64,000 nucleotides of DNA from Rhododendron vialii (lineage: Eukaryota; Streptophyta; Magnoliopsida; Ericales; Ericaceae): contig NC_080563.1 of assembly GCF_030253575.1 (NCBI RefSeq), forward strand, positions 10,683,001 to 10,747,000, read 5' to 3'. Shown piece by piece: positions 10,801-22,120 of this stretch. The notes beneath the pieces are model-generated. The model did not search any database, was not told the origin of the DNA, and was given only the letters and a program-made list of their open reading frames with translations. Within the stretch, counting starts at the first letter, position 1. The number at the start of each line of letters is the position of its first letter. The position numbers and the translations under genes were made by a program.

Positions 10801-11102
10801 TCTCATCACATGAGGAGTTAGAGGGTGGAGAGACAACGAGCTGGCAAGCTTTTCTCCATGTTCTTTTAAAAAGCTATCTTCTTCCACTCACTGCTGCTAT
10901 GTTGTATGCCATTTGCTTGCTTGTATATGTTGTTTCACGTTCCCTCTCTCCCTCTTTTTCTGTAAAGTTACCTTTTGCCTTTACTTTACGCAAGTGCTTT
11001 GATTTGAACAGCTCTCAAGGTGGCTGAGAAGCGGATCAAAAAAAAAAAGAGGTGGCTGAGAAGGAAAATGACTAAAAACACCCCCCACAAATTGACTGCT
11101 TA

Positions 11103-11346
11103 GGCCCCGTTTCAGAACACCTTCTTAAAAAAAAGTACTTATTTCACATTTTTAAACTCAAAAATAATGTAAATGAAAAATAATTTTTCGATTTTTTTTG
11201 CACCGTATAAAAGATCTCGATGAGATCTATTAAACTAGATCCATATTGATAGAAAAATTATTTGCGTAAACACATTATTTTTAAAATTGAAATTACCTTC
11301 TTAAAAAATACTACTAAGTACTTATATGGAGTACTGGAACGGAGCC
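11103..11346. mobile_element. hAT-like MITE
   Basis: The left end GGCCCCGTTTCAGAACACC pairs with the right end, whose reverse complement is GGCTCCGTTCCAGTACTCC. The interior is AT-rich and noncoding. No 8-bp target duplication was found, so the hAT assignment rests on the terminal motif alone. Confidence 0.5.
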
Positions 11347-11370
11347 TCTCACTTTGGCCTTTTGGGGATT

Positions 11371-11580
11371 GGATCCGGTCAATTTGGCTACGGACCAGTT
11401 CAGTCCATTTGATGCATCCGAGCTATCCAAAATTGTTTTAGACGGTCCAAATTTAAATGGGTGTTTTAGAGGGGGAAAAAATAAAAAACACTCTTTAAAT
11501 CTAAGCCATTCAAAACACTTTTGGACTACTCAGATACACCAAATGGACAGAACTGGTCGGTAGCAAATTGACCAGATCCG
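11371..11580. mobile_element. Inverted-repeat MITE with about 50-bp termini
   Basis: The left arm starts GGATCCGGTCAATTTGG and the reverse complement of the right arm starts GGATCTGGTCAATTTGC. Similarity continues for about 50 bp through ACCAGTTC-GTCCATTTG. The short spacer contains a GGGTGTTTTAGAGGGGG tract. Superfamily is unassigned. Confidence 0.65.
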
Positions 11581-11592
11581 CCCCACTTTGGG

Positions 11593-11831
11593 GAGAAATT
11601 TTTTAGTGTCGGATGTGTATCACGTAGTGTCTGCTCAGTACATCCGGGCCGTCCATTTTGGTTTTAGATGGTTCGAATTTGGAGAAAGAAAAAGGAGAGA
11701 GTGGTGGAGTGAAAAAAGAAAGAGGATTTCAATCTGAATTATCCAATACACATTTGAACGGCCCGGATGAATTTCTCGAGTACCATGTGAACATGGTCAT
11801 GTGATACCCACCCGGTACCCAAAAATTTCTC
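11593..11831. mobile_element. Mutator-like MITE with 9-bp target duplication
   Basis: Termini GAGAAATTTTT and AAAAATTTCTC are inverted repeats that extend about 35 bp inward with decay. Perfect 9-bp direct repeats CACTTTGGG flank it at 11584-11592 and 11832-11840, the length expected of Mutator-like transposition. The element is 239 bp and noncoding. Confidence 0.8.
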
Positions 11832-12299
11832 CACTTTGGGGGTGATTCAGGTCTTCTGCCGACATCAGGAAACTCCGCAAAGAATCACTAATATTCATTA
11901 CTATTTTTTTTTTTTTAGAGACAAATTAACAATTCGTAAAAAAATTTCACAAAAGTAAGAAATTGTGAATTTTCTTGAATAATTTTTTTTTAAATAGCTT
12001 ATTAAGTCAAAATAGGCCTTAATCTCATTTTATGAAGAATTGCATGGATAACAGTACAGTAAGGCTAATCTTTGGAAATTGTCTCATACGTACTATAATT
12101 CTTTTTTTAAAGCTACTCATGTGTTCAGATTAATTTACGCACACTTCGACTAATTCTTCAACTAATTCTGAAAGATTAACCTCATCGTCCACAAGTGAGA
12201 GACATTATCTCATAAAGTTTAATACAATATTATATTATATTTATAATGTGCATTTATGAAACAACTCAAACAACCGTTCGAGACAATTAGTGAGGACAA

Positions 12300-13245
12300 G
12301 ACACCTTTCCTACGAGTAAAATATTGAATGAGTCTGCAAACCATGAAACCAACCCAGGATCCAACCCATGATCGCTGACGTGGCGGGATGGGCCCACATC
12401 AACAGCCGGAAAAACAAAAAACAAAAAACCCAAATCTGGTTCTCTCACCTCCATCTTCACCAACTCCCATGGACGCCCCCCACCTTCCCTCAGACCCCTT
12501 CCACTCGCCCACCCATAACCCACAGGTCCCACTCCCACCCACCCCTGCCGTCGCCGATTCCACCCAAACGATCTCCTGCAAAAGAAAAACAAATTTCATA
12601 AAAGTTGCAGAAAATTTGAGTTTGGAACACCTACCAAACAATTTCAGAAATATAAATTGCATGATCTGGGGAGGGGACTGGAATTGGGAGGCTGGAATTT
12701 GAGTTTGGGTGGAATCGGCGGCGGCGGCGGCTGGTGGGAGTGGAGGCGCGGCAGCAGCAGAGGTAGGAGGAGAGGATGGGATGGACCAACACAGGTGATG
12801 GGCGGCGAGGACGTTGTGGTGGGCGAAGGCCCGGAGGGTTGGTCACCGGATGTGAATCCGGTGGTGGTGGTGAGAGTTGCCAGTGGCGATGGGTGTTGAC
12901 CTCTCCTCCTCCCTCCCTCCCTCTCTCCATGAACCAGAGATGGGGGTTGGGAGAAATTGATTTTTCATTTTTTTTTAATTTTGGATTTTCGGTGGTAGAC
13001 GTTGGCAGTGGTGGGAGTCGCCGGTGGTGGTGGCCCTGGTGGGTCGACCTTCTTCTATCTCCGGTGCCAGGGAAGTCTCTCTGCAAAACAGAACCAGATC
13101 GAGGGAAGGAAAAAATTCAAAATTTTTTTTTTTTTTAAAGTTTGGGCTGTTGCTGACGTGGCAGGGGACCCACCCCGCCCTGTCAGCGTCATGGGTTGGT
13201 GGTGGGTGGGATTCCTGGTTTCTAGACTTTTCGTAAAATATTAGA
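12300..13245. mobile_element. GC-rich insert between degenerate inverted repeats (candidate Pack-MULE)
   Basis: About 100 bp at 12300-12410 is an imperfect reverse complement of about 13145-13245; shared text includes CATGGGTTGG, GTCAGCG and a TAAAATATT end. Between the arms lies about 700 bp of much higher GC content, with GGT/GCC-rich low-complexity stretches that look like captured genic sequence. Open frames exist on both strands, but none shows a known domain. The target duplication was not found. The Pack-MULE idea is an inference from this architecture. Confidence 0.45.
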
Positions 13246-13294
13246 CAGGATTCCTAAGAATAATAATACAATTAATCACTCCTGCCAGTGAGAG

Positions 13295-13711
13295 GGAAGC
13301 GGGGGCTGCTGTCCCAAGGGGCAGCAGAGTGCTGTGTGCCCCGTTTGTGGGTCCATTCCGGTCTCGTTTCGATGATCGGAAGCGTTCACTTTGTAGAGCT
13401 CATCGAGTAGAACAACTATGTAAAAAATCAGCTTAATTGGATATTATTAAGTGCCTAATCGAAACCTTTTTATCTTGAAAAGAATGGATCTGAAACACTG
13501 GATCAAATTCACTGTAATCCATGGACCGAGAGTTATATGGGCTCTGATCAGGCATTTAATGATATCCAATTAAGCTGATTTTTTGCATAGTTGTTCTACT
13601 CGACGAGCTCTACAAAGTGAACTCTTCCGATTATTGGAGCGAGACCGGGGTGGGCCCACAAACGGAGCACAGCATCACGCTGCCCCCTTGGGGCAGCAGC
13701 CCCCCGCTTCC
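13295..13711. mobile_element. Mutator-like long-TIR MITE with 9-bp target duplication
   Basis: The element is 417 bp, starting GGAAGCGGGGGCTGCTG and ending with the reverse complement CCCCGCTTCC. Arms of about 160 bp pair almost throughout. The short centre encodes nothing. Perfect 9-bp direct repeats CAGTGAGAG flank it at 13286-13294 and 13712-13720. Long terminal inverted repeats plus a 9-bp duplication identify it as a non-autonomous Mutator-type element. Confidence 0.9.
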
Positions 13712-13720
13712 CAGTGAGAG

Positions 13721-14859
13721 TTATTCAAATCCCTCCCTTGGTTCGATTATCTTACAACCGATGGGAATATATGTGGATCAAGTGCATTTTATGATAGCAT
13801 GATATATATGATCATAATATATTTTTATTTTTTGTTGTTGGTGATCATAATAATATTATAAAAATCACATTTTGGTGTCACATGAGCCTTATCTGTAAAT
13901 GGCTACAATATTCATTATTCCCTTTTGTTATCTGAGACTTATCAAATTATGTGATTTGATACCACGTAAGTTCATATGACATCCAATAAAATTGGAATGG
14001 GACACCCAAATATTGGAAATCTTATTAGCCTAAAAGTCATCAATCTCTAGGAGCCAAGTTTCGACATCACTTGATTGTCATGATTTGATTAATCTCTTAT
14101 TTAGGACTAAGAAAATCCATCTTAAATTCCTTGCAGGAGTACTATATATAGGTAGAATTTTGTAACTTTATAATTTGTACACCGGTCACTTAAAAGAGAA
14201 GGAAAAATAATACATCACGCAGTATAAATGTATAGGTGGCATGGCATGTAAGTTATAAAAAATAAAAAATAAAAACCCCACGAAATTAGACTTTAAAAAT
14301 TAATAGCATCAAACCAACAAATTTTTGTGACATCGTGCACAATTTTGGTGGAGCCAAGCAGGCTAGCAAAGAGCCCAAGGCATACCCCATTAATTATTAG
14401 TACTACTTAATTGTTATTATAGTATATTTTGCTCAGCCATGCCCCATTAAAATTATTGAACGAGTCAATTATAAAAAAGAAGGATTTAATGCTGACTATT
14501 TCTTAAGATTATTAGTAATTTTTACACTTCTTTTCAGTTATGAATTGTAGTGTAACATTATTTCATGAACTGAAAGAATTTATACACGAAAAACAAAGTA
14601 ATAAATCCATAAGTAGAAAACAAAGTCTTACTAAAAAGAGTATGGAAATCGTTCTTTCAACTGCACAGCTATTTCAACGGCCAATAACTAACTAAAAAAT
14701 GCAAGCACCACAAACTTTTGCACAAATACCCAAACATACTTACGTGTCCACACAAATTGGAGGTGTGTAGTATGTGTGGGACGCATAGTGCATGCGTGTG
14801 TATTTGTGGTGCTAGAATAATTGTAATTAACTACTACTATTAAGGAATCACTATGTTCT
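13721..14859. other. AT-rich intergenic sequence
   Basis: No gene, tRNA or clear mobile element was seen here; only short open frames and A/T-rich tracts. Confidence 0.5.
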
Positions 14860-14867
14860 ATATCAGC

Positions 14868-15056
14868 TAGGGGTGTGCAAAAAAACCGAGCCCCGACCCG
14901 ACCCGAAAGGTTTCGGGCGGGGCCGACCATGTGGTTCGGTCGGGTACGGGTACGGGTACATTTTTTCAAAAAAATCAGTTTTCGATTCGGGGCTCGGGGT
15001 GCTGTTTTTTCTTACCCAACCCGACCCGACCAAAAAAATGGTTCCCCGGACGGGCA

Positions 15057-15087
<31 letters not shown>

Positions 15088-15169
15088 TTCGGGTCGGATA
15101 CCAAAAAGTGATAACCGACTGGTCGGGTTCGGGGCCGAACCCGACCCGTCCGACCCGTGCACACCCCTA
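14868..15169. mobile_element. hAT-type MITE with 8-bp target duplication
   Basis: Perfect 12-bp terminal inverted repeats TAGGGGTGTGCA/TGCACACCCCTA enclose a 302-bp GC-rich body made of CCCGACC/GGTCGGG-type repeats and a 28-base C run (15057-15084). The direct repeats ATATCAGC at 14860-14867 and 15170-15177 are identical, the 8-bp duplication expected for hAT elements. Long frames on both strands arise from the repeat composition and are not genes. Confidence 0.88.
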
Positions 15170-15177
15170 ATATCAGC

Positions 15178-16014
15178 CACTTTCGCCACCATGTATTGAT
15201 GTGAGCCTCACACATTGAATCCCACATCAATGTACGGTGGTGGAGGAGTTAAAGTATCACGTAACGGTGCCTCATGAGCGCAAAATAATTTTTCTTCTAT
15301 TATCAAAATGCAAAAGACTAACAAAAATTTCGTGGACACAGATAGGCGTGCACAAGTTCAAATACGTATTGTATTGTACTCAGGACATCCCGATGTGTGT
15401 GGGCCTCCACAAAACCATATCTACCTTATATAACCCATTTGCATTGGATGATTCCAGAAACATCTGTATTCGTCTATGCATTTTCCTACTAGCCCGTTAG
15501 GCGACCGAATAAGGATTTGTGTGGATAAGGAATGAAGGGTTTAATTTCCCTCAAACTCAACATGCTAGTTTTCTGTGCAATTAATGAGGAATGCAAGGTA
15601 TAAAAAAAATTTAATCCGAAAGTATCTCAAAAAAAACAATCAGTGGTTGAGAATCACTTTGATAATTGGGTCACACAAATCAAAGTGAATCTCAACCACT
15701 AGTTACTCTTTTCGGAGTACTTTTTGGGTAAGTTTTTTTTGTCCCTATCATTTTCCACAATTAAAATACTAGGACTACTTTTTAACATTTTCACAAATTT
15801 TTTTCCTCAACTAAAATACATGTAGAATTTTCACAAATTTTTTTCACGACAAGTGAACAGAGCCGTGTCCTCCAGCCTCCAAGAAGGAACGAGGTCACGT
15901 AGGAGACACGTGTGCTTGTAACCAAATTTGCCAGCCTCTCGGAATTCGGACTTGGCCTTGTCTTAAGTCGGCAGCTCCTCTCTCTCTCTCTCTCTCTCTC
16001 TCTGGACTGGCTTC
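15178..16014. other. Intergenic region upstream of the PyrP2-like gene
   Basis: No gene was seen. It ends in a CT microsatellite (about 15977-16003) directly upstream of the TATA box. Confidence 0.5.
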
Positions 16015-16022
16015 TATATAAA
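16015..16022 (+). promoter_or_regulatory. TATA box of the PyrP2-like gene
   Basis: TATATAAA follows a CT microsatellite, predicting transcription start near 16045-16055. The coding ATG is about 600 bp away, and TTTTTTGTTAG just before it (ending near 16610) looks like a splice acceptor. A 5'-UTR intron is therefore likely. Confidence 0.6.
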
Positions 16023-16618
16023 CCACACGTAAAACCCCATTGGAAGAAAGAAAGAAAGAATCCAACCTCTCCCGCCTTCATAAACCCCCCTCAAAACCTG
16101 CTGCAAACTTTCTATCGTGATTCTTCTTCACAGTTACGTTTACTTTATTCATTGGTATTTTCTTCCCTCCTTTTAATTGGCGTTTTGGGTTGATGGGATT
16201 TGCTTAATCTGGGCGTTGAATTAATTGTTTAATATAATACTTTGATTGGTATTTGATAAAGTTGGGGTCGTTTGTCTCAGTAAGGCGGTTTGCTACTCTT
16301 TACTCGCTTTGGAAAGTGTTCATGTTGTAAATAGGGATCTATTTAGGAAAGTTGAAGCTTTTGACTATGAAAACCCCATCTAGGTCTGATTTCCGGTATT
16401 AAATTGGCCCTAGTTTGGTTAATTTGTGAAGCTAGGGTTCTGAATCTTGAATTGGGTAGGATTGGTTGGAAGATACTAGGTCCAGTCTAATTGGTTTATA
16501 CTTTATAGGGGATTCTGAATTTGCTTCACTCTAGAAGACTTAGAAGGGTATTTCTGTTTTTGACATTAGGAAGTTTTTGAAAGTAAATTTCGGCAGCTAT
16601 TTTTTGTTAGCAAGGACA

Positions 16619-17761
16619 ATGGAATCAATTGCAACGGCGTCTATTTTGGGGTATCCACCGGTATGGGAGAGATATTGCCCAAAGGATGTCTCAAGCAAAA
16701 GGAATCCATTTAATTTCTGCCGGTTTCCAGTAACGAAATTCCTTGGTAGAAAACTCGTTTGTTCTGCTCCCATGTCGCGATTGGGAGTTGGTCGCTTAGC
16801 AGTTCCATCGATTAAGGCTAAAGCTGTGGAGCTAACCAAGAAGGCATATTGTTTTTTAGAAGAGCGAATCGATAGGGGTTTTGAGAAGCGAGTAGACACT
16901 GGATTGGATCGAAAACTGGGGTTGTGGCCACGGGAGAATAAGGCTGATAAGCCTTCACTAGAAAATCCATTGCTTCAACGAGAAAGAATGGGTTCTGGGT
17001 GGTTTGGTGCAATCTTTGAATGGGAAGGGGTTTTGATTGAAGATAACCCTAATCTCGAGAATCAGGCCTGGCTAACTCTTTCTGAGGAAGTAGGAAAATC
17101 CCCTCCCCTGGGTTTCATACTTAATAGAATCCAAGGGATGAAGAATGAACATGCCATTTCTGAAGTTCTCTGCTGGTCTAGAGACCCAACTCAAGTGGCA
17201 AGAATGGCTTCAAGGAAAGAACGGATTTACCAAGCTTTACGTGGTGGGAAATATGGATTCCGATTTGGGTCGAAGGAGTTTGTCAAGTTCCTGATGGATT
17301 ACAAGATTCCAATGGCATTGGTCTCAACTCGTCCAAGAAAAACCCTTGAGAAAGCAGTTAGAGCCATGAGGATGGAAGGTGTTTTTAGCGTTATTGTGGC
17401 AGCAGAAGATGTGTACAGAGGGAAACCTGACCCGGAAATGTTTGTTTATGCGGGGCAGCTTCTGAATTGTATACCGGAGAGGTGTATTGTGTTTGGAAAT
17501 TCGAATCTTACAGTTGAGGCGGCTCATGATGCCCGGATGAAGTGTGTGGCGGTTGCTAGCAAGAATCTGGTGTATGAACTTGGGGCTGCTGATTTGGTGG
17601 TGACTCACCTGAATGAGCTTTCTCTTGTTGATCTGAAGAATCTTGCTGCTATCGAATCAGCTGAGTTTGGGTCTGGCGAGTTGGAGCTGGAGATGGAGAT
17701 GGAGGAAGAAGATGAGCCATACCGATCTTCGTATGCAGCTGTCAATGATGATTTCTGGTAA
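16619..17761 (+). CDS. PYRP2: Chloroplast HAD-like phosphatase, PyrP2-like (riboflavin pathway)
   Basis: One coding exon of 380 residues. It closely resembles plant 5-amino-6-(5-phospho-D-ribitylamino)uracil phosphatase (Arabidopsis AtPyrP2 type), which dephosphorylates the pyrimidine intermediate of riboflavin synthesis in plastids. Residues 1-60 are basic and Ser-rich like a transit peptide. The HAD fold spans about 128-335. Motif I is at FEWEG (133-137), motif II at VSTRP (235-239), the motif III Lys in RGKPDP (K269), and motif IV at FGNSNLTVEAAHD (292-304). The acidic tail is 350-380. The usual DxD nucleophile motif reads E-W-E, and the usual motif IV Asp is Asn294. The start ATG at 16619 directly follows a splice-acceptor-like TAG; an upstream TTG in frame is not used. 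Family assignment is strong, enzyme activity less so given the altered motifs. Confidence 0.88.
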   Translation: MESIATASILGYPPVWERYCPKDVSSKRNPFNFCRFPVTKFLGRKLVCSAPMSRLGVGRLAVPSIKAKAVELTKKAYCFLEERIDRGFEKRVDTGLDRKLGLWPRENKADKPSLENPLLQRERMGSGWFGAIFEWEGVLIEDNPNLENQAWLTLSEEVGKSPPLGFILNRIQGMKNEHAISEVLCWSRDPTQVARMASRKERIYQALRGGKYGFRFGSKEFVKFLMDYKIPMALVSTRPRKTLEKAVRAMRMEGVFSVIVAAEDVYRGKPDPEMFVYAGQLLNCIPERCIVFGNSNLTVEAAHDARMKCVAVASKNLVYELGAADLVVTHLNELSLVDLKNLAAIESAEFGSGELELEMEMEEEDEPYRSSYAAVNDDFW

Positions 17762-19618
17762 CCCCTTTGTAATGTAAGAGTACTAATCTATATTTTGATT
17801 ACTGAAGTTCACTTTGGTTATACTGTATATAAGTAGGAAAATTTGAAAAGCAAAAGAATAAGGTAGTCTACATTGGACCACCTTTATATCATCATGCATG
17901 TGTTGTTCATAATGTTACATTATTGATGATGGTTTGGTACTTGCCAATTATCTGTTTTTTTTGTTCATCTGACTTTTGAAAGTAAATGGCATCTCCCTAC
18001 CAGATGATTCAACTTCGTATTTCTGAACTAAATTCTGGTTTCGGGAATTCCTTCTAGTACATTCTAACTACAAATTGTGTCGATGTTCTTACATCGATTG
18101 CTAGAATGAATTGATAATCCTCTGGCTTGTCCTTAGCTGCAACTTAGTGTTTCTCTGGGTAATATCAGTAGTATTTTTTCTGTTGGCCGCTGCTTTAGAT
18201 TCTTGCAAGTAGTCCTTTTTAGCTTAGACAAACACCACGTTGACTAATGATCTAGTCCCTGAAAGGAATTTTAAACTGTTTAAAAAAGTTTTGGACCAAC
18301 TTCATTCGTTGTTGTAAGTTTCTTTTAATAGATAAGAACCACAGCAGGAACATTAGAAAATTTTGAAGGCATCCAACCAAAATCAGCTGCCTATAGGGGA
18401 GTAGCCTCTAAAGTACATATACGAATTTGGTGGCTTAGAGGCCTAATGTGGAACAACCGAACAAGTCTCTTAACACACTAAGCATTCGCCAATCCTGATA
18501 ACAGGATTAACCTCCATCAATGAGTCAAGGGCAGGTTCTCAGATATTTGTTTTATGGTTTTCTATTTGTTTGTAGACTAGGCGAACCTAACATGAAGTTA
18601 CTGGTTTGCTGGAAAGAAGACATAAATTTGGAAAATCAACTCTTATGTAAAGTTCTGAACAAGTTACCACTTTTTCCCCTTATTAAGGGGAGAAGGAACA
18701 GGAAAGACATTAACAACCAAAAACCACCACCAGAAATTCAAATTTCGAAGAACAAGAACTATACCCATGATAGACTTGATACATGGTCATAATGAGACTG
18801 CACTCGTATGGAGTATCAATCTTAGGACCAAGAAGAGTACAGGATCCTATGTCAATCCTTTCCTGTCACGAACACTCCTGACTGTTTGGTGTGTCTCGTG
18901 GCAGCATCTGTGCTTAGGTTGATTTTTTTTTTTTGATGTTTCTCGGTTGTTACAAACTCAGTACAAATTGGTTTGCCTTCACATCATGCTTTTTCGTGGT
19001 GTAAGTAATTCTATAAGAACCAAACCAAAACCAAAAGAGGGGACCAAGGGTATACCCTTGAAACCCCAAACTAGCAGCACAGGCGGAAAACGGCTCAAAA
19101 CAAACGAGAAAGCAGATAGAGACACTGAGTCGCTGACTATGACACGTCTTTTGGAATCCAGGATTCCAGATACCAACACCACCTTATTCTCTAACCAGAA
19201 GGGCTAACAACCTTCATCTACAGCCAGGCCTGAGGGTCAACATTTGCGTTGTTTCGGCAATTTCAGCAAAAGAAATGGGGTTCCCAATTGAATATTGCTC
19301 TCATACTTGGGTAAAACAATTCCGCGCCTCGATTGAATTATAATTCTACCCGAACCCACTTCAATGTACCATGAATGTTAAGCCGAAATCAATGCCTGCT
19401 ATTAGGCCTGAATCACACTTGAGTTTTTTTTTCCCTCATGATTAGTAATCTTGAAAGTGTTTTCGTAATTTTGTAGTTTTAATCCGTGAAACCATCTAGA
19501 CGGGCCTATCTTAGAAGTTCGCTTTGACCGCCAATAACTCAGGGCCGTCCCTGTCGTAATCATCTTGACATGGCCTAGTAGTGGGCTTTCGTTGCTCCAA
19601 TTCATGCAATGTACCAAG

Positions 19619-19936
19619 GGATCAGCTCGTCTTCACTCTTCAGACGTCATCTCTCCATACTCATCTCGTGGGTTCCACCCCAAGCAGTCACCAATAATCC
19701 AAATCGTTCATCTCATAGAACATCTATGAACACGTCAACAAATCAAATTTTGTTCCACCAGAAGGAAAGTTTAGGCTTACAGTCATATTTATCTTCCATT
19801 TTAGAAAATACAGATAGAGTTTATTACGAGTGCTACGTGATGACCGATTCGAATTATTTACTTCTGCTCGGGAGTGGGACCCACGAGAGGAGTATGGAGG
19901 GGTATGAAGAGATGAATAATGAAGACGAGCTGATCC
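19619..19936. mobile_element. Foldback MITE, about 130-bp arms
   Basis: The left end GGATCAGCTCGTCTTCA and the reverse complement of the right end agree. Pairing continues inward through CTCGTGGGTYCCAC and a CAAATCG/CGAATCG segment. The element is 318 bp. Flanking ATGTAC motifs occur on both sides but not in exact register, so the target duplication is unresolved. Confidence 0.7.
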
Positions 19937-21706
19937 GATGTACTTTACCTGGTGTTGCCTTAATGATCTTGGTATACTCAGTATGAATACTTCTTACAAT
20001 ATCAGTCTTATTTACCATGACACATCATGATCCGGCAGCATTTTCAGGTCCATGACTAAGGCCATGTGGCTGCTATTATGTGCCATGTGCTCCTTATTCC
20101 ATCCAATGTTACCCTACCATGTTGTCCAAGATTTTTGACCGGATCTTTAGGAAGGTATAATTAGGCAATTTTGTTCGGGATCTTGACTTGTCCAATGCAA
20201 AAATTTCTGCTAAAGGTATTGAGATGATTTTTTAGCCCTTCTGAATCCTATGACCTTGGGCTAGCTAGTTCATACGTGAGTCTGTCCTATCTTTGATCAA
20301 GGCCATTGCTAGCGGACGGTAGAATTCGTCTTTTAGGAATTAGTCGAGGTGCAACCGTGCAGGTAGGAATCAAGATGATCCACTCGGAGTCATAAGAGAA
20401 AACATTTGTTGCAAATTGCAATAAAATAGAACTGTCAACTGTTCATCTACGGATCAAAAAAAAACCTTGGGGATTCATCTGGACCGGAGTGATAGGCTGG
20501 CTGGCTGGCTGGTTGCTGAAGTGGGTACTTTCTTGGCATTATGGTATGGGGCCATTGGTTAGATGCAGATTGCAGACAGCTCACCTCTACATTCTCTCAC
20601 ATTACTCTCTGCAGCATTCATCGACTTGAACCATTCACCAACCAAAACATATACTATTGAAATGGATTACAATGTTCTACCATTAACGCTGTAGAATCAT
20701 GTCACTGGCATCATTTCTGTCAATGGTGTTTTCTCCGGCTTCCAGAAATCTCAAGGGAGGTTTTGTGTTACTGTAACTACTTGTAGGTTTTTACCAAAAC
20801 CTGAACGGTGATTTTAACCCGTTTGTGACCCGATGGCTCGGATATTAACCAAGCAATGGACGGTTCAGATTTGTATGCAATTTATATGTGTTCAGATTCG
20901 ATCCGAGCCGTCCGTGCCGAAAAAAACAGCTAGATCTCTATACCCGCTCGGTAGGGAGCTACTTGACAGCATCCCGAGTCCGTTAATGTTATGATGTTGG
21001 AGAGACTTTAGCTTTGGATTCCCACACTAAACCAGCCCATTGCCAGTCCTAATGGGAGCTTGATGCAAATAATAATCAAAAAGACGAAATAAGAGAAGAT
21101 AAAGGTCTGACAGACTCTCATGCCTTCAATTATTGTGGCTTCCTACCTCTCTTAACTTATATTCCATTGCATTATGTCAACACTAACATACAAAAATAAA
21201 TTTACACACACACACTCAACTAGGACCTATCTGGATCCATAAATCACAAAAACTAGGACATTATAACCACCTCATTATCATTAAATAGACCAAAAATGGC
21301 ATGATTGATATGTTCATTCCACTAATTGTGTGCTATCTTTCATGTTACGAAAAATGAAACTTGCAAAAAACTTATTTGAAGATTGGAATCGTTCATTGTG
21401 GCCAGCCCCTATGTGTTTACGGTCCATGAAAAGAACACGCAGGTCGGACACGGGTAAAGACACCTATTTGTCACAAGAAAAAGAAAGAAGAAAAAAAACC
21501 AGATTTTGACCTTTCATTCCTCTTCTAACAATTATAATTATTTTAGATGAATAGACTGATATCTAATTAATTTAAATTTCGCAAGAAAGCCAAACAAATA
21601 AAGCATTACAAAATAATCGGCTCGGATTATCAAATGGAACTGTGGTGGTTCTCATTTTCTGTCACATCGACGACAATAGGAGAGATACTTTCTCTTTCAG
21701 TAAGAC

Positions 21707-21852
21707 TACCCCCACCCCTCAACATTTCACCGTCCGTCTGGGCAATCAATGGTCTGGATTTTAAAAACTCTTTCCTGAAACTGTCCAAAACACTTTTGAA
21801 CGGTGAGATTGAGAATGGTGGAGGGAGCGGTGAACGTTGAGCGGTGGGGGTA
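21707..21852. mobile_element. Small MITE with 25-bp inverted termini
   Basis: TACCCCCACCCCTCAAC at the left pairs with GTTGAGCGGTGGGGGTA at the right, and the pairing extends to CACCG/CGGTG. Total length is 146 bp. No coding potential; superfamily unassigned. Confidence 0.55.
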
Positions 21853-22112
21853 CACTTTCTGTTCCCCTTTAGATGATGAGTGAGCAAAAGCAAGGAGGAT
21901 GTGATTGTAATTTTAGATGAATGAAGCCAAATGACCTAATTGAGATCCACCTTGTTGTCTCCTTCCATATCCAGCTCACCTGACTCCATGTTGGACTTTG
22001 ACATCCCCTCCTCCCAAACACACCCACATGAAAATCATTAAGCGGATCAAAAAAAAAAATGGAAAAGAAAATTATTAACTCTCCCTCCTTCTCTCTAATA
22101 ATTTTCTCATTC

Positions 22113-22120
22113 TATATTAT
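22113..22120 (+). promoter_or_regulatory. TATA-like element of beta-tubulin
   Basis: TATATTAT lies 183 bases before the tubulin start codon, downstream of a CT-rich tract. A start site near 22145-22155 would give a leader of about 150 bases. Confidence 0.4.

Larger units (their letters stand above)
10801..12299. other. Intergenic block filled by short transposons
   Basis: Three inverted-repeat elements follow one another (11103-11346, 11371-11580, 11593-11831). The remainder is AT-rich with no gene seen. Confidence 0.6.
17762..22112. other. Intergenic region between PyrP2-like gene and beta-tubulin
   Basis: Starts with the presumed 3' UTR. It contains two inverted-repeat elements (19619-19936 and 21707-21852) and a short GGCT repeat near 20490-20512. 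No further gene was recognised; open frames are short and lack domains. Confidence 0.6.

Noticed and set aside
12287-13244. Multiple GC-rich ORFs on both strands
   Set aside because: Frames overlap on all strands, lack domains and lie inside a candidate gene-capturing transposon; composition alone explains their length.
14863-15230. Several overlapping Gly/Pro/Arg-rich ORFs on both strands
   Set aside because: They are products of the CCCGACC-type repeats and the C28 run inside a hAT MITE with exact ends.
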